Shown: positions 18,029 through 26,138 of the stretch, piece by piece
How positions within the stretch are numbered: the first letter of the stretch is position 1
How the letters are laid out: every line of letters begins with the position of its first letter
Source: Brucella thiophenivorans
GTDB lineage: Bacteria; Pseudomonadota; Alphaproteobacteria; Rhizobiales; Rhizobiaceae
Direction: 5' to 3'
Length of the DNA: 64,000 nt
Assembly: GCF_002252445.1 (NCBI RefSeq)
Contig: NZ_NNRJ01000015.1
Location: forward strand, 434,001 to 498,000
The notes under the pieces: generated by a model
Databases searched by the model: none
The model's input: the letters and a program-made list of their open reading frames with translations, nothing else
What the model was told of the DNA's origin: nothing
Made by a program: the position numbers and the translations under genes

Positions 18029-18423
18029 CAACGATTCGTATTGCAGCAGCTATTATCCGCGATGAAGCGGGCCGTTTCCTTCTTGTTCGCAAGCGCGGTA
18101 GCGAGATATTCTTTCAGCCTGGCGGCAAAATCGACGCCGGTGAAGAGCCGCAGACCGCTCTCATTCGCGAGATTGAGGAAGAGCTTGGTATTCTCATTGA
18201 TGAGAGCCAACTGCGCTATGCTGCAAAAATGTCAGCGCCGGCTGCCAATGAAACGGATTCAATCGTTGAAGCAGAGCTTTTTCATCTTAGCCTTAAGGAA
18301 GGGCAGGTGCCTGCTGCTTCCAGCGAGATTGAAGAAGTGATTTGGGTTAAGGCGGGTGATCAGGCTCGGCCTGTAGCCCTGCTTTCGCTAGACATACAGG
18401 CACGTTTTTCGGGCGCAGTTTAA
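18025..18423 (+). CDS. NUDIX hydrolase
   Basis: The product has 132 residues and a complete Nudix box: GGKIDAGEEPQTALIREIEE followed by ELG (about 33-56), with the REIEEEL metal-binding glutamates. It hydrolyses a nucleoside diphosphate linked to another group; the substrate cannot be read. It is translationally coupled to rutR (start overlaps the rutR stop), which suggests either a house-cleaning role for damaged pyrimidine nucleotides or mere neighbourhood. Its stop codon overlaps by 4 bases the stop of the oppositely oriented ABC ATPase gene, a tail-to-tail junction with no room for a terminator. Confidence 0.92.
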   Translation: MTTIRIAAAIIRDEAGRFLLVRKRGSEIFFQPGGKIDAGEEPQTALIREIEEELGILIDESQLRYAAKMSAPAANETDSIVEAELFHLSLKEGQVPAASSEIEEVIWVKAGDQARPVALLSLDIQARFSGAV

Positions 18424-19493
18424 GCGGTCTCTACGCGATTTCCGTCACCATCGAATAAATGAAGCTGTTGCGGCGGGAAGCTCACCTGAATAGTGCCTTC
18501 TGACCGCAGCGCATCGCGCTCCAGCGTGAAAATCTTAAACGGCAGTCCGTGCACGCTCAAATGAAGAATAATGCCAAAGCCTGTGGGTTCGACAAGATCG
18601 ACACTGGCAGCAATACCTGCCTCGTTTTCAATTTGCACATGTTCGGGCCGAATACCAAGCGTGGCGCGTGCGCCGTCCTGAAGCTGCATTGGTTGCAGCA
18701 GTTTAAGCACCATACCATCGGTCAGTTTCAGGCGCGGCTCACCATCCTGCTCTAGATAGGTGACGTCAAGAAAGTTCATTCCCGGTGAGCCGATAAAACC
18801 AGCCACAAACAGGTTGGCCGGAGTGTCATAGAGTTCAAGCGGTGAGCCGACCTGTTGCACCACACCGCCATGCATGGCGACGATACGATCAGCGAGCGTC
18901 ATGGCTTCGATTTGGTCGTGCGTGACGTAGATCGAAGTGGCTTTCAGTTCTGCGTGAAGTTTCTTAATTTCTGCGCGCATCTGCTCACGCAGTCTGGCAT
19001 CGAGATTGGAAAGTGGCTCATCGAACAGAAAGGCCTTGGGCTGGCGTACAATCGCACGGCCCATGGCAACGCGCTGACGCTGACCACCAGAAAGCGCTTT
19101 TGGGCGTCGTTCCAGCAAGGGCTCAAGGCCGAGTTTTGTGGCCGTTGATTTGATGGCGCTTGCGATCTTTTCTTTCGGCGTTTTGCGCAGCCGCATGCTG
19201 TAGCTCATATTGTCGGCGACACTCATATGCGGGTAGAGCGCATAGGACTGAAACACCATCGCAATGTCGCGGTCTTTAGGTGCCAGTTCATTGACGCGTT
19301 TGCCGCTGATTTGCACCTGACCAGAAGTGATGTCTTCAAGGCCAGCAATCATGCGCAGAAGCGTAGACTTACCACAGCCCGAAGGGCCAACCAGCACGAT
19401 GAATTCCCCGTCTTTGATCTCAAGATCAACGCCGTGCAGAACAGCATGTTCGCCGTAGCTTTTGCGGACTGACTGAATATCAATGGAAGCCAT
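18420..19493 (-). CDS. CUT1 carbohydrate ABC transporter ATPase (UgpC/MsmK type)
   Basis: The product has 357 residues. The nucleotide-binding domain has GPSGCGKSTLLRMIAGLE (Walker A), FQSYALYPHMSV (Q loop), LSGGQRQRVAMGRAIVR (signature) and FLFDEPLSNLD (Walker B). After YVTHDQIEAM comes a C-terminal TOBE/OB domain with GIRPEHV, as in MalK/UgpC proteins that serve sugar importers. It belongs to the left carbohydrate cluster and is the last gene of that unit. A 115-base gap filled by a dispersed repeat separates it from the permease gene, unlike the tight packing of the other genes. Confidence 0.93.
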   Translation of the reverse strand: MASIDIQSVRKSYGEHAVLHGVDLEIKDGEFIVLVGPSGCGKSTLLRMIAGLEDITSGQVQISGKRVNELAPKDRDIAMVFQSYALYPHMSVADNMSYSMRLRKTPKEKIASAIKSTATKLGLEPLLERRPKALSGGQRQRVAMGRAIVRQPKAFLFDEPLSNLDARLREQMRAEIKKLHAELKATSIYVTHDQIEAMTLADRIVAMHGGVVQQVGSPLELYDTPANLFVAGFIGSPGMNFLDVTYLEQDGEPRLKLTDGMVLKLLQPMQLQDGARATLGIRPEHVQIENEAGIAASVDLVEPTGFGIILHLSVHGLPFKIFTLERDALRSEGTIQVSFPPQQLHLFDGDGNRVETA

Positions 19494-19508
19494 AGGGAGT
19501 ATCCTTTC

Positions 19509-19611
19509 AGAGCATTTCTTGTTTAAGGTAAATCGTTAGAAATGCTCTAACTATTTGTTTTAAAGCATATCTTTATCCCAAAATCGGTTCGAATTTTTGG
19601 GAGACATGCTA
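19509..19611 (-). repeat. Dispersed intergenic repeat inside the left sugar operon
   Basis: Read on the minus strand it begins AGCATGTCTCCCAAAA, contains ATTTTGGGATAAAGATATGC, and ends with a second hairpin whose arms are AGAGCATTTCT and AGAAATGCTCT. It is a diverged copy of the 106-base unit at 5973 and 54749. It fills the gap between permease and ATPase genes and its end supplies the TAG stop codon of the permease (19609-19611), so the element sits exactly at the gene end. Confidence 0.85.
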
Positions 19612-20442
19612 GCCTTTGACCGCACCAGCCGTGAGACCCTGCACGAGGTATCGTTGAATGAGGAAGAAGAAGAGACAGGCCGGGATCAGCGCGAGTACGC
19701 CCGCCGCCATCATCTGTCCGAAATCGACCGAGAATTTTGAGACGAAGCTCAAAAGCCCGACCGGGAAAGTTGCCGCATCATTGCCGGAAATCAGCATCAG
19801 TGCGAACAGAAGCTCGCTCCACGCTGCGGTGAAAACGAAGCCAAGCGTAGCGGCAATGCCGGGCAGAGTGAGCGGCAGGATGATCTGGCGAAACGCCATG
19901 AATTGCGTCGCACCGTCGATCTTTGCGGCTTCTTCGAGGTCTTTCGGAATGCCATCAAAGAACGACTGCATTAAGAAGGTTGCGAAAGGCACATTGAACG
20001 CCGAATAAACGATGATGAGGCCGATCAGGCTATTTGTGAGGCCGAGCGGTGCCATAATCTTGTAGATAGGCGCAATCAGCATCACGAGCGGAAACATCTG
20101 TGTGAGCAGCATCAGCGCCACGATCCAGTATTTGGCGCGGAAGTTGAAACGTGACAGCGCATAACCGGAAAGTGACGCCAGCAGCGTAACGATGATTGCG
20201 GTTGAGCCGGACACGATCAGGCTGTTGCGGAAAAACAGCGGAAACGAGCTGTTATTCAACACATGGCTAAAGTGATCAAACGTCGTGCGTGACGGCCACA
20301 TTCGGACGCCTTCGCTGTAAAGCAGGTCATTGGGCGTGACGGAAACTTTGACCAGCCAGAAGATAGGAAACAGCGCGAACAAGACGAACAGCAGAATAGC
20401 TATGCGATGTGCGCCGACAAGGAGGAACTTGCGGTTTGTCAT
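19609..20442 (-). CDS. CUT1 carbohydrate ABC transporter permease (MalG type)
   Basis: The product has 277 residues with six membrane segments. The N-terminal FALFPIFWLVKVSVTP is typical of MalG/UgpE-like subunits, and the coupling loop EAAKIDGATQFMAFRQIILPLTLPG (about 180-205) carries the EAA motif. The C-terminus QRYLVQGLTAGAVKG is a hallmark of CUT1 permeases. It pairs with the permease encoded 4 bases upstream. The repeat element touches its stop codon. Confidence 0.93.
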   Translation of the reverse strand: MTNRKFLLVGAHRIAILLFVLFALFPIFWLVKVSVTPNDLLYSEGVRMWPSRTTFDHFSHVLNNSSFPLFFRNSLIVSGSTAIIVTLLASLSGYALSRFNFRAKYWIVALMLLTQMFPLVMLIAPIYKIMAPLGLTNSLIGLIIVYSAFNVPFATFLMQSFFDGIPKDLEEAAKIDGATQFMAFRQIILPLTLPGIAATLGFVFTAAWSELLFALMLISGNDAATFPVGLLSFVSKFSVDFGQMMAAGVLALIPACLFFFLIQRYLVQGLTAGAVKG

Positions 20443-20446
20443 GGCC

Positions 20447-21403
20447 TCAATCCTTGTTCAGAAGCGTCTGGCGCAACAGCACGATGAGCATCGAATAGAC
20501 CATCAGCAACACGAGCAGCACCATCGCAATGGCAGACGCGTAGCCAAAATCGAGCCGCTTGAAAGCCTGCGTGAAGATATAGCTTGCGACGATCTGCGTG
20601 CGATCAGCTGGGCCACCGCCCGTCATCACGACGATCAGATCGGCACTGTTGGCAATCCATACGGTGCGCAACAAAATGGTAATGGCCATGGTGGGCGCAA
20701 GATAAGGCAGCGTGATCGAAAGGAAGCGCTGCGCCGGGCCTGCGCCATCGATGCTTGCTGCTTCGTAAAGGTCGCGTGGGATGGCCTGCAAAGCTGCGAG
20801 CATGGTGATCGCAAAGAACGGAATACCCCACCAAACACCCGCTGTGATGATGCCCCACATGGCAAGATTGGGATCGGACAGGATATTGTCAGGCGCACTC
20901 AATAGTCCGATGGCGTGCAGCCAATGAGGAAGTGGACCGATAACCGGATTAAACAGCCAGGCCCAGTTAAGACCGGTCAGAAATGTTGGCACTGCCCATG
21001 GCAGGAAGATCAGCGCTTGCGCCAGACCGCGACCCGCAAACGGCTTGTCGAGCAGCAATGCCAGAATAAGTCCAAATACGAATTGCAGCAGAACCGAACA
21101 GCCAGTCCACCAAAGTGTGTTTTTCAGCGAGCGGTAAAACGCCTGATCGGTTGCAAGTTCCCGAAAATGCTCAAGTCCGACGAAACCGCCCGAGAAAGGA
21201 TTGAGCAATTGAATGTCGCGAAAGGCATAAGACACGCCAAGGATCAGTGGAACCAGCATGATCGCGCCAATTAATATAAGTGCGGGAGCGCTGTAAAGAT
21301 AGGGTTCGGAGGCGTGTGCAAGACGCTGCAAAAAGCTGCGCTGGTCCTGCCTTGGTACTTCGCTTGGCACCGGGGCCTTGATGGAAGCGGTGTCGTTCAT
21401 CAT
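20447..21403 (-). CDS. CUT1 carbohydrate ABC transporter permease (MalF type)
   Basis: The product has 318 residues: a 35-residue cytoplasmic lead, then six membrane segments. The coupling loop DLYEAASIDGAGPAQRFLSITLPYL holds the EAA motif. The segment GGGPADRTQIVASYIF is typical of MalF/UgpA-like subunits. The gene follows the binding-protein gene after a 73-base gap that holds a stable hairpin, and the second permease follows after 4 bases. Confidence 0.93.
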   Translation of the reverse strand: MMNDTASIKAPVPSEVPRQDQRSFLQRLAHASEPYLYSAPALILIGAIMLVPLILGVSYAFRDIQLLNPFSGGFVGLEHFRELATDQAFYRSLKNTLWWTGCSVLLQFVFGLILALLLDKPFAGRGLAQALIFLPWAVPTFLTGLNWAWLFNPVIGPLPHWLHAIGLLSAPDNILSDPNLAMWGIITAGVWWGIPFFAITMLAALQAIPRDLYEAASIDGAGPAQRFLSITLPYLAPTMAITILLRTVWIANSADLIVVMTGGGPADRTQIVASYIFTQAFKRLDFGYASAIAMVLLVLLMVYSMLIVLLRQTLLNKD

Positions 21404-21438
21404 TTTTCCCTTCGCGGGGATTGCATGAAGAGGATGAG

Positions 21439-21461
21439 CAGGCGCGAAGATTCCGCGCCTG
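21439..21461 (-). other. Intercistronic stem-loop after the binding-protein gene
   Basis: CAGGCGCG and CGCGCCTG form a perfect 8-bp stem with a 7-base loop and no T run. It lies between the binding-protein stop and the permease start. Such hairpins commonly protect the binding-protein mRNA so that it is made in excess over the membrane subunits. Confidence 0.65.
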
Positions 21462-21476
21462 CGATGTTTATGCTGC

Positions 21477-22736
21477 TTACTGTTTGGAAAGGTGCTTCTG
21501 CTGTGCCTTGGTCAGATATTCTGCCCATTGTTCGGCCAGCTCATCAGGCGTGATGTCGCCCAGAAGCGCTTCTTGCGACGTCTTGATGACGAGCGAATCC
21601 TTGAAGAAGGCAAATTCTTCAAGATAAGTCGGCATCACGGTTGGAACGACGTTTTTGTCAGCCAGCTCATCGAACCAGCCTTTAAACTGTTCGCCGCTAT
21701 AAAACGGATCATTCTGTGCGGATTTAAGGACCGGCAAAGCCCCAGTGCGCTTGTTCCATTCGATGTTGCCTTCCGGTCCCTCAAGCATCGAAATCAGCTT
21801 CCAGGAGAGGTCCTTGTTCTGGCTTCCACTCATCATCGACCATCCGGCAAAGCCAATGGTCGGGAAGGTCTTGCCATCCGGGCCCTTTGGCATGATGGCC
21901 ACGCCAAAATCTTCAGGCTTCATGCGCTCGGCAATGGCGATCAGGGCGTCCGGGTCCTGATTGAGGAAGGCGCAGGTGCCGCTATAGAAACCCGCGACGG
22001 TTTCGTTGAAACCCCAGTTGACGCTGTCCTTTGGAGCAAGGCCGTTCTTGTAAAGATCGACCATCCAGGTAATACCCTTTTTCCAGCCTTCGCCGTTCAT
22101 AGTCGAGGTGCCGTCTTCATTGAAGAACTTATTGTTACCTGCCATGGATGCGGCAAAAATCACCCAGCCATTGAGTCCACCCGGACCGCCGCGCATGCAG
22201 TAGCCGGACTTGCCAGGCAATGCAGAAATCTTTTTGGAGGCTTCGACAAATTCATCCATCGTCTTTGGCGGTTCGGAGACACCAGCTTCGGCCAACAATT
22301 TCTTGTTGTAGAACATGGCGTTCAGGTAAAAGCCGTAAGGCAGCGTATAGGCGGTGTTCTTGACGCTGCGACCAAGCTCAAGCGCACGCTCGGTCAGGTC
22401 CGGCGTGGTTTCCCACTTCTCGAGATATGGCTCAAGGCTCTCCAGCATGCCATTATTGGCATAGAGCGACACCCACGTGTCCGGCATTTCCATGACGTCA
22501 GGAATTTCACCTGCCGATACCATGGTTGCGAATTTCTGGAAGGATTCTCCCCATGGCAGCGAGATGATTTCCACCTTGGTGCCCGGATTGGCAGCTTCAA
22601 ACTTTGCAACAATTGATTCAAGCGTCTTGGTGCGCTCCGGGCTGGTGATAACTTCGACAAGCTTCAATGTTGTATCGGCAAGTGCTGTACCACTCATCAG
22701 CATGGTGGCGAGTGCGGCGACGATTAGTTTCTTCAT
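21477..22736 (-). CDS. Carbohydrate ABC transporter substrate-binding protein
   Basis: The product has 419 residues with a Sec signal peptide (KKLIVAALATMLMSGTALA) and a mature protein of the extracellular solute-binding family 1 (UgpB/MalE type): SPERTKTLESIVAKFEAANPGTKVEI is the usual opening, and YGFYLNAMFYNKKLLAEAGV the usual middle. It delivers an oligosaccharide or sugar derivative to the two permeases encoded next. ATG 22736 follows AGGGGAA. The gene lies 36 bases after a Cys/Met-type PLP enzyme gene in the same direction. Confidence 0.93.
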   Translation of the reverse strand: MKKLIVAALATMLMSGTALADTTLKLVEVITSPERTKTLESIVAKFEAANPGTKVEIISLPWGESFQKFATMVSAGEIPDVMEMPDTWVSLYANNGMLESLEPYLEKWETTPDLTERALELGRSVKNTAYTLPYGFYLNAMFYNKKLLAEAGVSEPPKTMDEFVEASKKISALPGKSGYCMRGGPGGLNGWVIFAASMAGNNKFFNEDGTSTMNGEGWKKGITWMVDLYKNGLAPKDSVNWGFNETVAGFYSGTCAFLNQDPDALIAIAERMKPEDFGVAIMPKGPDGKTFPTIGFAGWSMMSGSQNKDLSWKLISMLEGPEGNIEWNKRTGALPVLKSAQNDPFYSGEQFKGWFDELADKNVVPTVMPTYLEEFAFFKDSLVIKTSQEALLGDITPDELAEQWAEYLTKAQQKHLSKQ

Positions 22737-22772
22737 TTCCGTTCCCCTTTTTTATCCTCACGACGGTTTATT

Positions 22773-23942
22773 TCATGCGATTGACTGAGCGAGCGCTCCT
22801 TCAATGTCTCTCCACAGCGCTTCGGTTCCTTCCAATCCGACATGCAGGCGCACCGAGCGTGCATCAATGCCGAATGTGTGAGCGGAATTTGGCTGTGCCT
22901 TTTGCTGCAACACCACTTCGCCTGGCACGATCAGGCTTTCATGTCCGCCCCAGCTCACGCCAAGTTTGAACAGGTTGAGATGGTTGCAGAATTCGCGAAT
23001 ATTCACGCCTTCACGGAAGATGACAGAGAACAAGCCGGACGTGCCGGTCAGCCCTGCCGGTAGGCGATTGGCGAGTGCTGGATGGCAGACAGTTTCCACC
23101 ACATCGAGCGCCTGAAGACGCTTTGCTATTTCGAGCGCTGAAGCTTCGTGCGTCTTCATGCGGATTGGCAGCGTCCGCAGTCCACGAATAAGCAGCCACG
23201 CATCAAATGGTGAAAGTTTGCCGCCGAAATATGGATAAGTTTCTGCGCGAATGGCATTGATCAGCGCTTTCGAGCCGGTCACAACGCCAGCCACAACATC
23301 GCTATGGCCTCCGAGATATTTCGACGCCGAATGCACCACAAGATCAACGCCAAGCGACAGCGGACGCTGGAAGATCGGGCTGGCCCAGCTATTGTCGATG
23401 ATGCTCAGAACGCCGTGTTGCTTGGCGATTTTGGCCAGTGCGCCGACATCATGAGCTTCCATGACCCAGCTTGTCGGGCTTTCCATATAGAACATTTTCG
23501 CGCCGGGCAGGGCTTTTGCGACTGCTTCTTCGTCACGTCCGTCGACATAATCGACCTGCACCTGCATGCGTTTCAGGATGGTGCCAAAAAGCCGGAACGC
23601 ATCCGGGTAGACATGGCGTACCGCAACAATGCGATCACCTGGATTGACGAAAGCCAATACGCTTGATGAGATTGCGGCCATACCGCTGGCAAAACCCAGT
23701 GCATCTTCGCCGCCCTCAAGCTTCGCCAGCATTTCTTCAAATGCGCGCACGGTCGGGTTGAGTCCACGCGTATAGATTGGGCGAATTTTTTCGCCGCGAT
23801 ACGAGGCGACCATGTCGTCATAGTTTGGGAAGGTAAAAAGCGAGGTTTGCACGATGGGTGGAACCACGGCGTCGTATGCATTGCTTTCATCATGAGCAAC
23901 CGTAAGTGCTGCAAAATCCAGCGGATCCATCCCGTCGGTCAT
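22773..23942 (-). CDS. Cys/Met metabolism PLP-dependent enzyme (cystathionine lyase-like)
   Basis: The product has 389 residues of the fold-type I gamma/beta-family (MetB/MetC/MGL). Visible features: YTRGLNPTVRAFEEMLAKLEGG, GFASGMAAISSS (phosphate cup), FYMESPTSW, IIDNSWASP (Asp to pyridine N) and VVHSASKYLGGHSD with the PLP-binding lysine (about 205). The sequence looks closer to cystathionine beta-lyase than to sulfhydrylases, but exact reaction cannot be assigned. It is co-transcribed with a GntR regulator (4-base overlap upstream) and a sugar-type ABC importer downstream, not with methionine genes. This suggests a catabolic C-S or C-N lyase on an imported compound rather than methionine synthesis; that is inference. 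Confidence 0.85.
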   Translation of the reverse strand: MTDGMDPLDFAALTVAHDESNAYDAVVPPIVQTSLFTFPNYDDMVASYRGEKIRPIYTRGLNPTVRAFEEMLAKLEGGEDALGFASGMAAISSSVLAFVNPGDRIVAVRHVYPDAFRLFGTILKRMQVQVDYVDGRDEEAVAKALPGAKMFYMESPTSWVMEAHDVGALAKIAKQHGVLSIIDNSWASPIFQRPLSLGVDLVVHSASKYLGGHSDVVAGVVTGSKALINAIRAETYPYFGGKLSPFDAWLLIRGLRTLPIRMKTHEASALEIAKRLQALDVVETVCHPALANRLPAGLTGTSGLFSVIFREGVNIREFCNHLNLFKLGVSWGGHESLIVPGEVVLQQKAQPNSAHTFGIDARSVRLHVGLEGTEALWRDIEGALAQSIA

Positions 23943-24655
23943 TTGGACATTTCCTTGATGTCTTCCTCAACAATGTCGAGGATTTTCAGTGTTTCAAGCC
24001 GCGCGGTTTCAGGGTTCTGAGCCACGATGGCGTTGAAGAGCGTGCGGTGGAACGGAAAGGTCCGCCGCGCGAAATCGACCCGCTCAAACGGATGATCCCA
24101 GAAGTGCAGAAAGGCTTCGCGCATCTGTTCGAGCAATTGTCTGAAAAGCGGGTTATGGGTCGCATCATAAATGGCGAGATGAAAGGCTAGATCTTCGGGG
24201 CCTGACGTGCCTTCAGCGATGTGAACGCGCTCCATCTCGTTGAGATTGCGTTCGATAATCGCAAGGTCATCTTCGGTGCGTTTGCGTGCGGCAACCATGC
24301 TGGCTTCCGCCTCAATTCCGCGACGTACTTCGAGCGATTGCAGCAAAGCATCGCGCAACTGTGCGGGATCGAATGAGAGCGGCATGTGGATTGTCGCAGC
24401 CGAAATCGGCTTCAGCAGATAAGTGCCGCTGCCCTTGCGCGCTTCAATCACACCCAATGCCTGAAAATGACGGATTGCCTCGCGAATGGTGGAGCGACCG
24501 ACAGCGAGTGCTGTCATCAATTCACGTTCTGCGGGGAGGCGGTCACCGGCTTGAAGCTGCGCTGTCGCGATGTAATTGGCGAGCGCGTCGGTTACCTGCC
24601 TGGCGCGATCCATCGGCGGTAATGGCGCTATTTGCAGCAGCCTGCTATCTTTCAT
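23939..24655 (-). CDS. FadR-subfamily GntR transcriptional regulator
   Basis: The product has 238 residues. The winged-helix domain is at about 18-80 (GDRLPAERELMTALAVGRSTIREAIRHFQALGVIEARKGSG), followed by an all-helical FCD ligand domain with metal-binding histidines (FHLAIYDATHNPL; HRTLFNAI). It is the first gene of the left unit and its stop overlaps the start of the PLP lyase gene by ATGA. It probably controls the unit and perhaps the divergent genes at 25.1 kb, in response to a small carboxylate or sugar acid. Confidence 0.9.
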   Translation of the reverse strand: MKDSRLLQIAPLPPMDRARQVTDALANYIATAQLQAGDRLPAERELMTALAVGRSTIREAIRHFQALGVIEARKGSGTYLLKPISAATIHMPLSFDPAQLRDALLQSLEVRRGIEAEASMVAARKRTEDDLAIIERNLNEMERVHIAEGTSGPEDLAFHLAIYDATHNPLFRQLLEQMREAFLHFWDHPFERVDFARRTFPFHRTLFNAIVAQNPETARLETLKILDIVEEDIKEMSK

Positions 24656-25107
24656 CCTGCCTCCATTTCACAGATTGGCTCAGAGATCAGCCGATAGTCT
24701 AACCCGGAGTCTGGCCCAGAATCTCAGCGCGCAATCAGGCCAGAACCGGTTCCCTTGTTAGTTTTAAATTGGTCTGACATCATAGTAATATCGACAGGAA
24801 ATCGACGTTGTCAAGCAGGTGCTGGTGAAGGGTTTTATGATGGGTAGATCGGGAATTCTCTTTTATCTTATTGATATAAAATGAATATTCTCTCTAATTC
24901 TCGGTCGTAGTATTCCAGCGAATGATCTATTCGCGCATGAATAAGCTCTTTTGCATGTGCATGCTTTTCCCATTGCGCTTGCGCAAACTTGCTCTTATCA
25001 ATCGGCGGAAGAGGTCGCGCATCCCGAAAAGTGAGAAGCAATTTTTGGATATGAGGCGCTGAAAAGAGGAGTGCGGCGCGTCAAGCGCTGTCGTTGGGGA
25101 GATATCC
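24656..25107. promoter_or_regulatory. Divergent promoter region of the two sugar clusters
   Basis: This 452-base gap separates the head-to-head gntR/lyase/importer unit and the reductase/kinase unit. I see no gene in it. TTGGTCTGACAT at 24769-24780 resembles the TNGTNNNACNA pattern of FadR-type regulators, and TTGTTAGT at 24755-24762 matches a half of the perfect palindrome at 27114-27129. Both are weak candidate operators. A dispersed repeat takes the right part. Confidence 0.5.
25017..25059 (+). repeat. Dispersed intergenic repeat, diverged short copy
   Basis: GCGCATCCCGAAAAGTGAG opens the element, which ends GAGGCGC; compare the better-preserved copy at 36046-36089. The arms have diverged so the hairpin is weaker. 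Confidence 0.7.
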
Positions 25108-26136
25108 ATGCAATTCAAAGCATCCGAGAGGCGCATACTGGGCCGTACTGGTCTGAATGTAACAGCGCTTGGTCTTGGCACAGCCCCTTTGGGCGGGCTT
25201 TATGCCCCTGTTTCCCGCGCCGATGCAGACGCGTTGCTGGAAGCCGGATGGGACAACGGTATTCGTTATTTCGACAGTGCGCCAATGTATGGCTATGGCC
25301 GTTGCGAACATCTGCTCGGAGATCTGCTGCGCGAAAAGCCCGAGCGCGCCGTTGTCTCCACCAAGGTCGGACGCCTGATGACAAATGAGCGTGCTGGTCG
25401 CACGCTGCCGCCAGCGCCGCCAAAAAACCCGCTCGATTCAGGCTGGCGTAATGGCCTCAGCTTCCGTGAGGTCTTTGATTACAGCTATGACGGCGTCATG
25501 CGTAGCTTCGATGATAGCCAGCAACGTCTGGGCTTTCCCGAAATCGATTTGCTCTATGTGCATGACATTGGCCGCGTGACCCATGTTGACCGGCATGAGC
25601 TTCACTGGAGCGCGCTGACCAAAGGCGGCGGCTTCCGGGCGCTGACCGAATTGCGCGACGCAGGCAATATTAAAGGTTTTGGCCTTGGTGTGAACGAGTG
25701 GCAGATCATTCGCGATGCGCTGGAAGAGGCTGATCTTGACTGCTCGCTTTTGGCTGGGCGCTATTCGCTACTTGATCAGGTGTCGGAAAAGGAATTCCTG
25801 CCATTGGCGCAAAAGCGTGGCATGGCACTGGTGATTGCCGGTGTGTTCAATTCTGGCATTCTGGCCGCGCCACGCGGCGGCGAACAGAAGTTCGATTATG
25901 CCGATGCGCCTGCCGACATCATTGCTCGCACCAATCGCCTGCATGATATTTGCGATGAGTATCATGTGCCGTTGGCTGCTGCTGCCATGCAGTTTCCGTT
26001 GCGGCATGAGGCTGTCAGCTCCATTCTGATCGGCGTGCGTTCGCCAGAGCAGATCAGACAGAATGTCGTCTGGTTCGAGCAGTCGGTTCCGGATGAGTTC
26101 TGGGCGACGCTTCGTTCCGAAGGCCTTATTTCGTAA
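25108..26136 (+). CDS. Aldo-keto reductase, aldose 1-dehydrogenase (L-fucose dehydrogenase-like)
   Basis: The product has 342 residues. The catalytic tetrad of aldo-keto reductases can be seen: FDSAPMYGYGRCE (Asp and Tyr, about 56-61), VVSTKVGRL (Lys, about 91) and LLYVHDIGR (His, about 157). The motif arrangement and length match D-threo-aldose 1-dehydrogenases, which oxidise L-fucose, L-galactose or D-arabinose to the lactone with NAD(P). ATG 25108 follows GGGGAGATATCC. The PfkB kinase gene starts 2 bases after its stop codon, so both belong to one unit. No lactonase or sugar-acid dehydratase follows, which leaves the assumed pathway incomplete here. Confidence 0.88.
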   Translation: MQFKASERRILGRTGLNVTALGLGTAPLGGLYAPVSRADADALLEAGWDNGIRYFDSAPMYGYGRCEHLLGDLLREKPERAVVSTKVGRLMTNERAGRTLPPAPPKNPLDSGWRNGLSFREVFDYSYDGVMRSFDDSQQRLGFPEIDLLYVHDIGRVTHVDRHELHWSALTKGGGFRALTELRDAGNIKGFGLGVNEWQIIRDALEEADLDCSLLAGRYSLLDQVSEKEFLPLAQKRGMALVIAGVFNSGILAAPRGGEQKFDYADAPADIIARTNRLHDICDEYHVPLAAAAMQFPLRHEAVSSILIGVRSPEQIRQNVVWFEQSVPDEFWATLRSEGLIS

Positions 26137-26138
26137 TC

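Noticed and set aside
21492-22616. 374-residue open frame antisense to a binding-protein gene
   Set aside because: Same reason: long antisense frame over a clear solute-binding protein gene.
22773-23942. Naming the PLP enzyme metB, metC or metZ
   Set aside because: Operon context with a sugar importer does not support a methionine-synthesis role, and residues seen do not settle the reaction.
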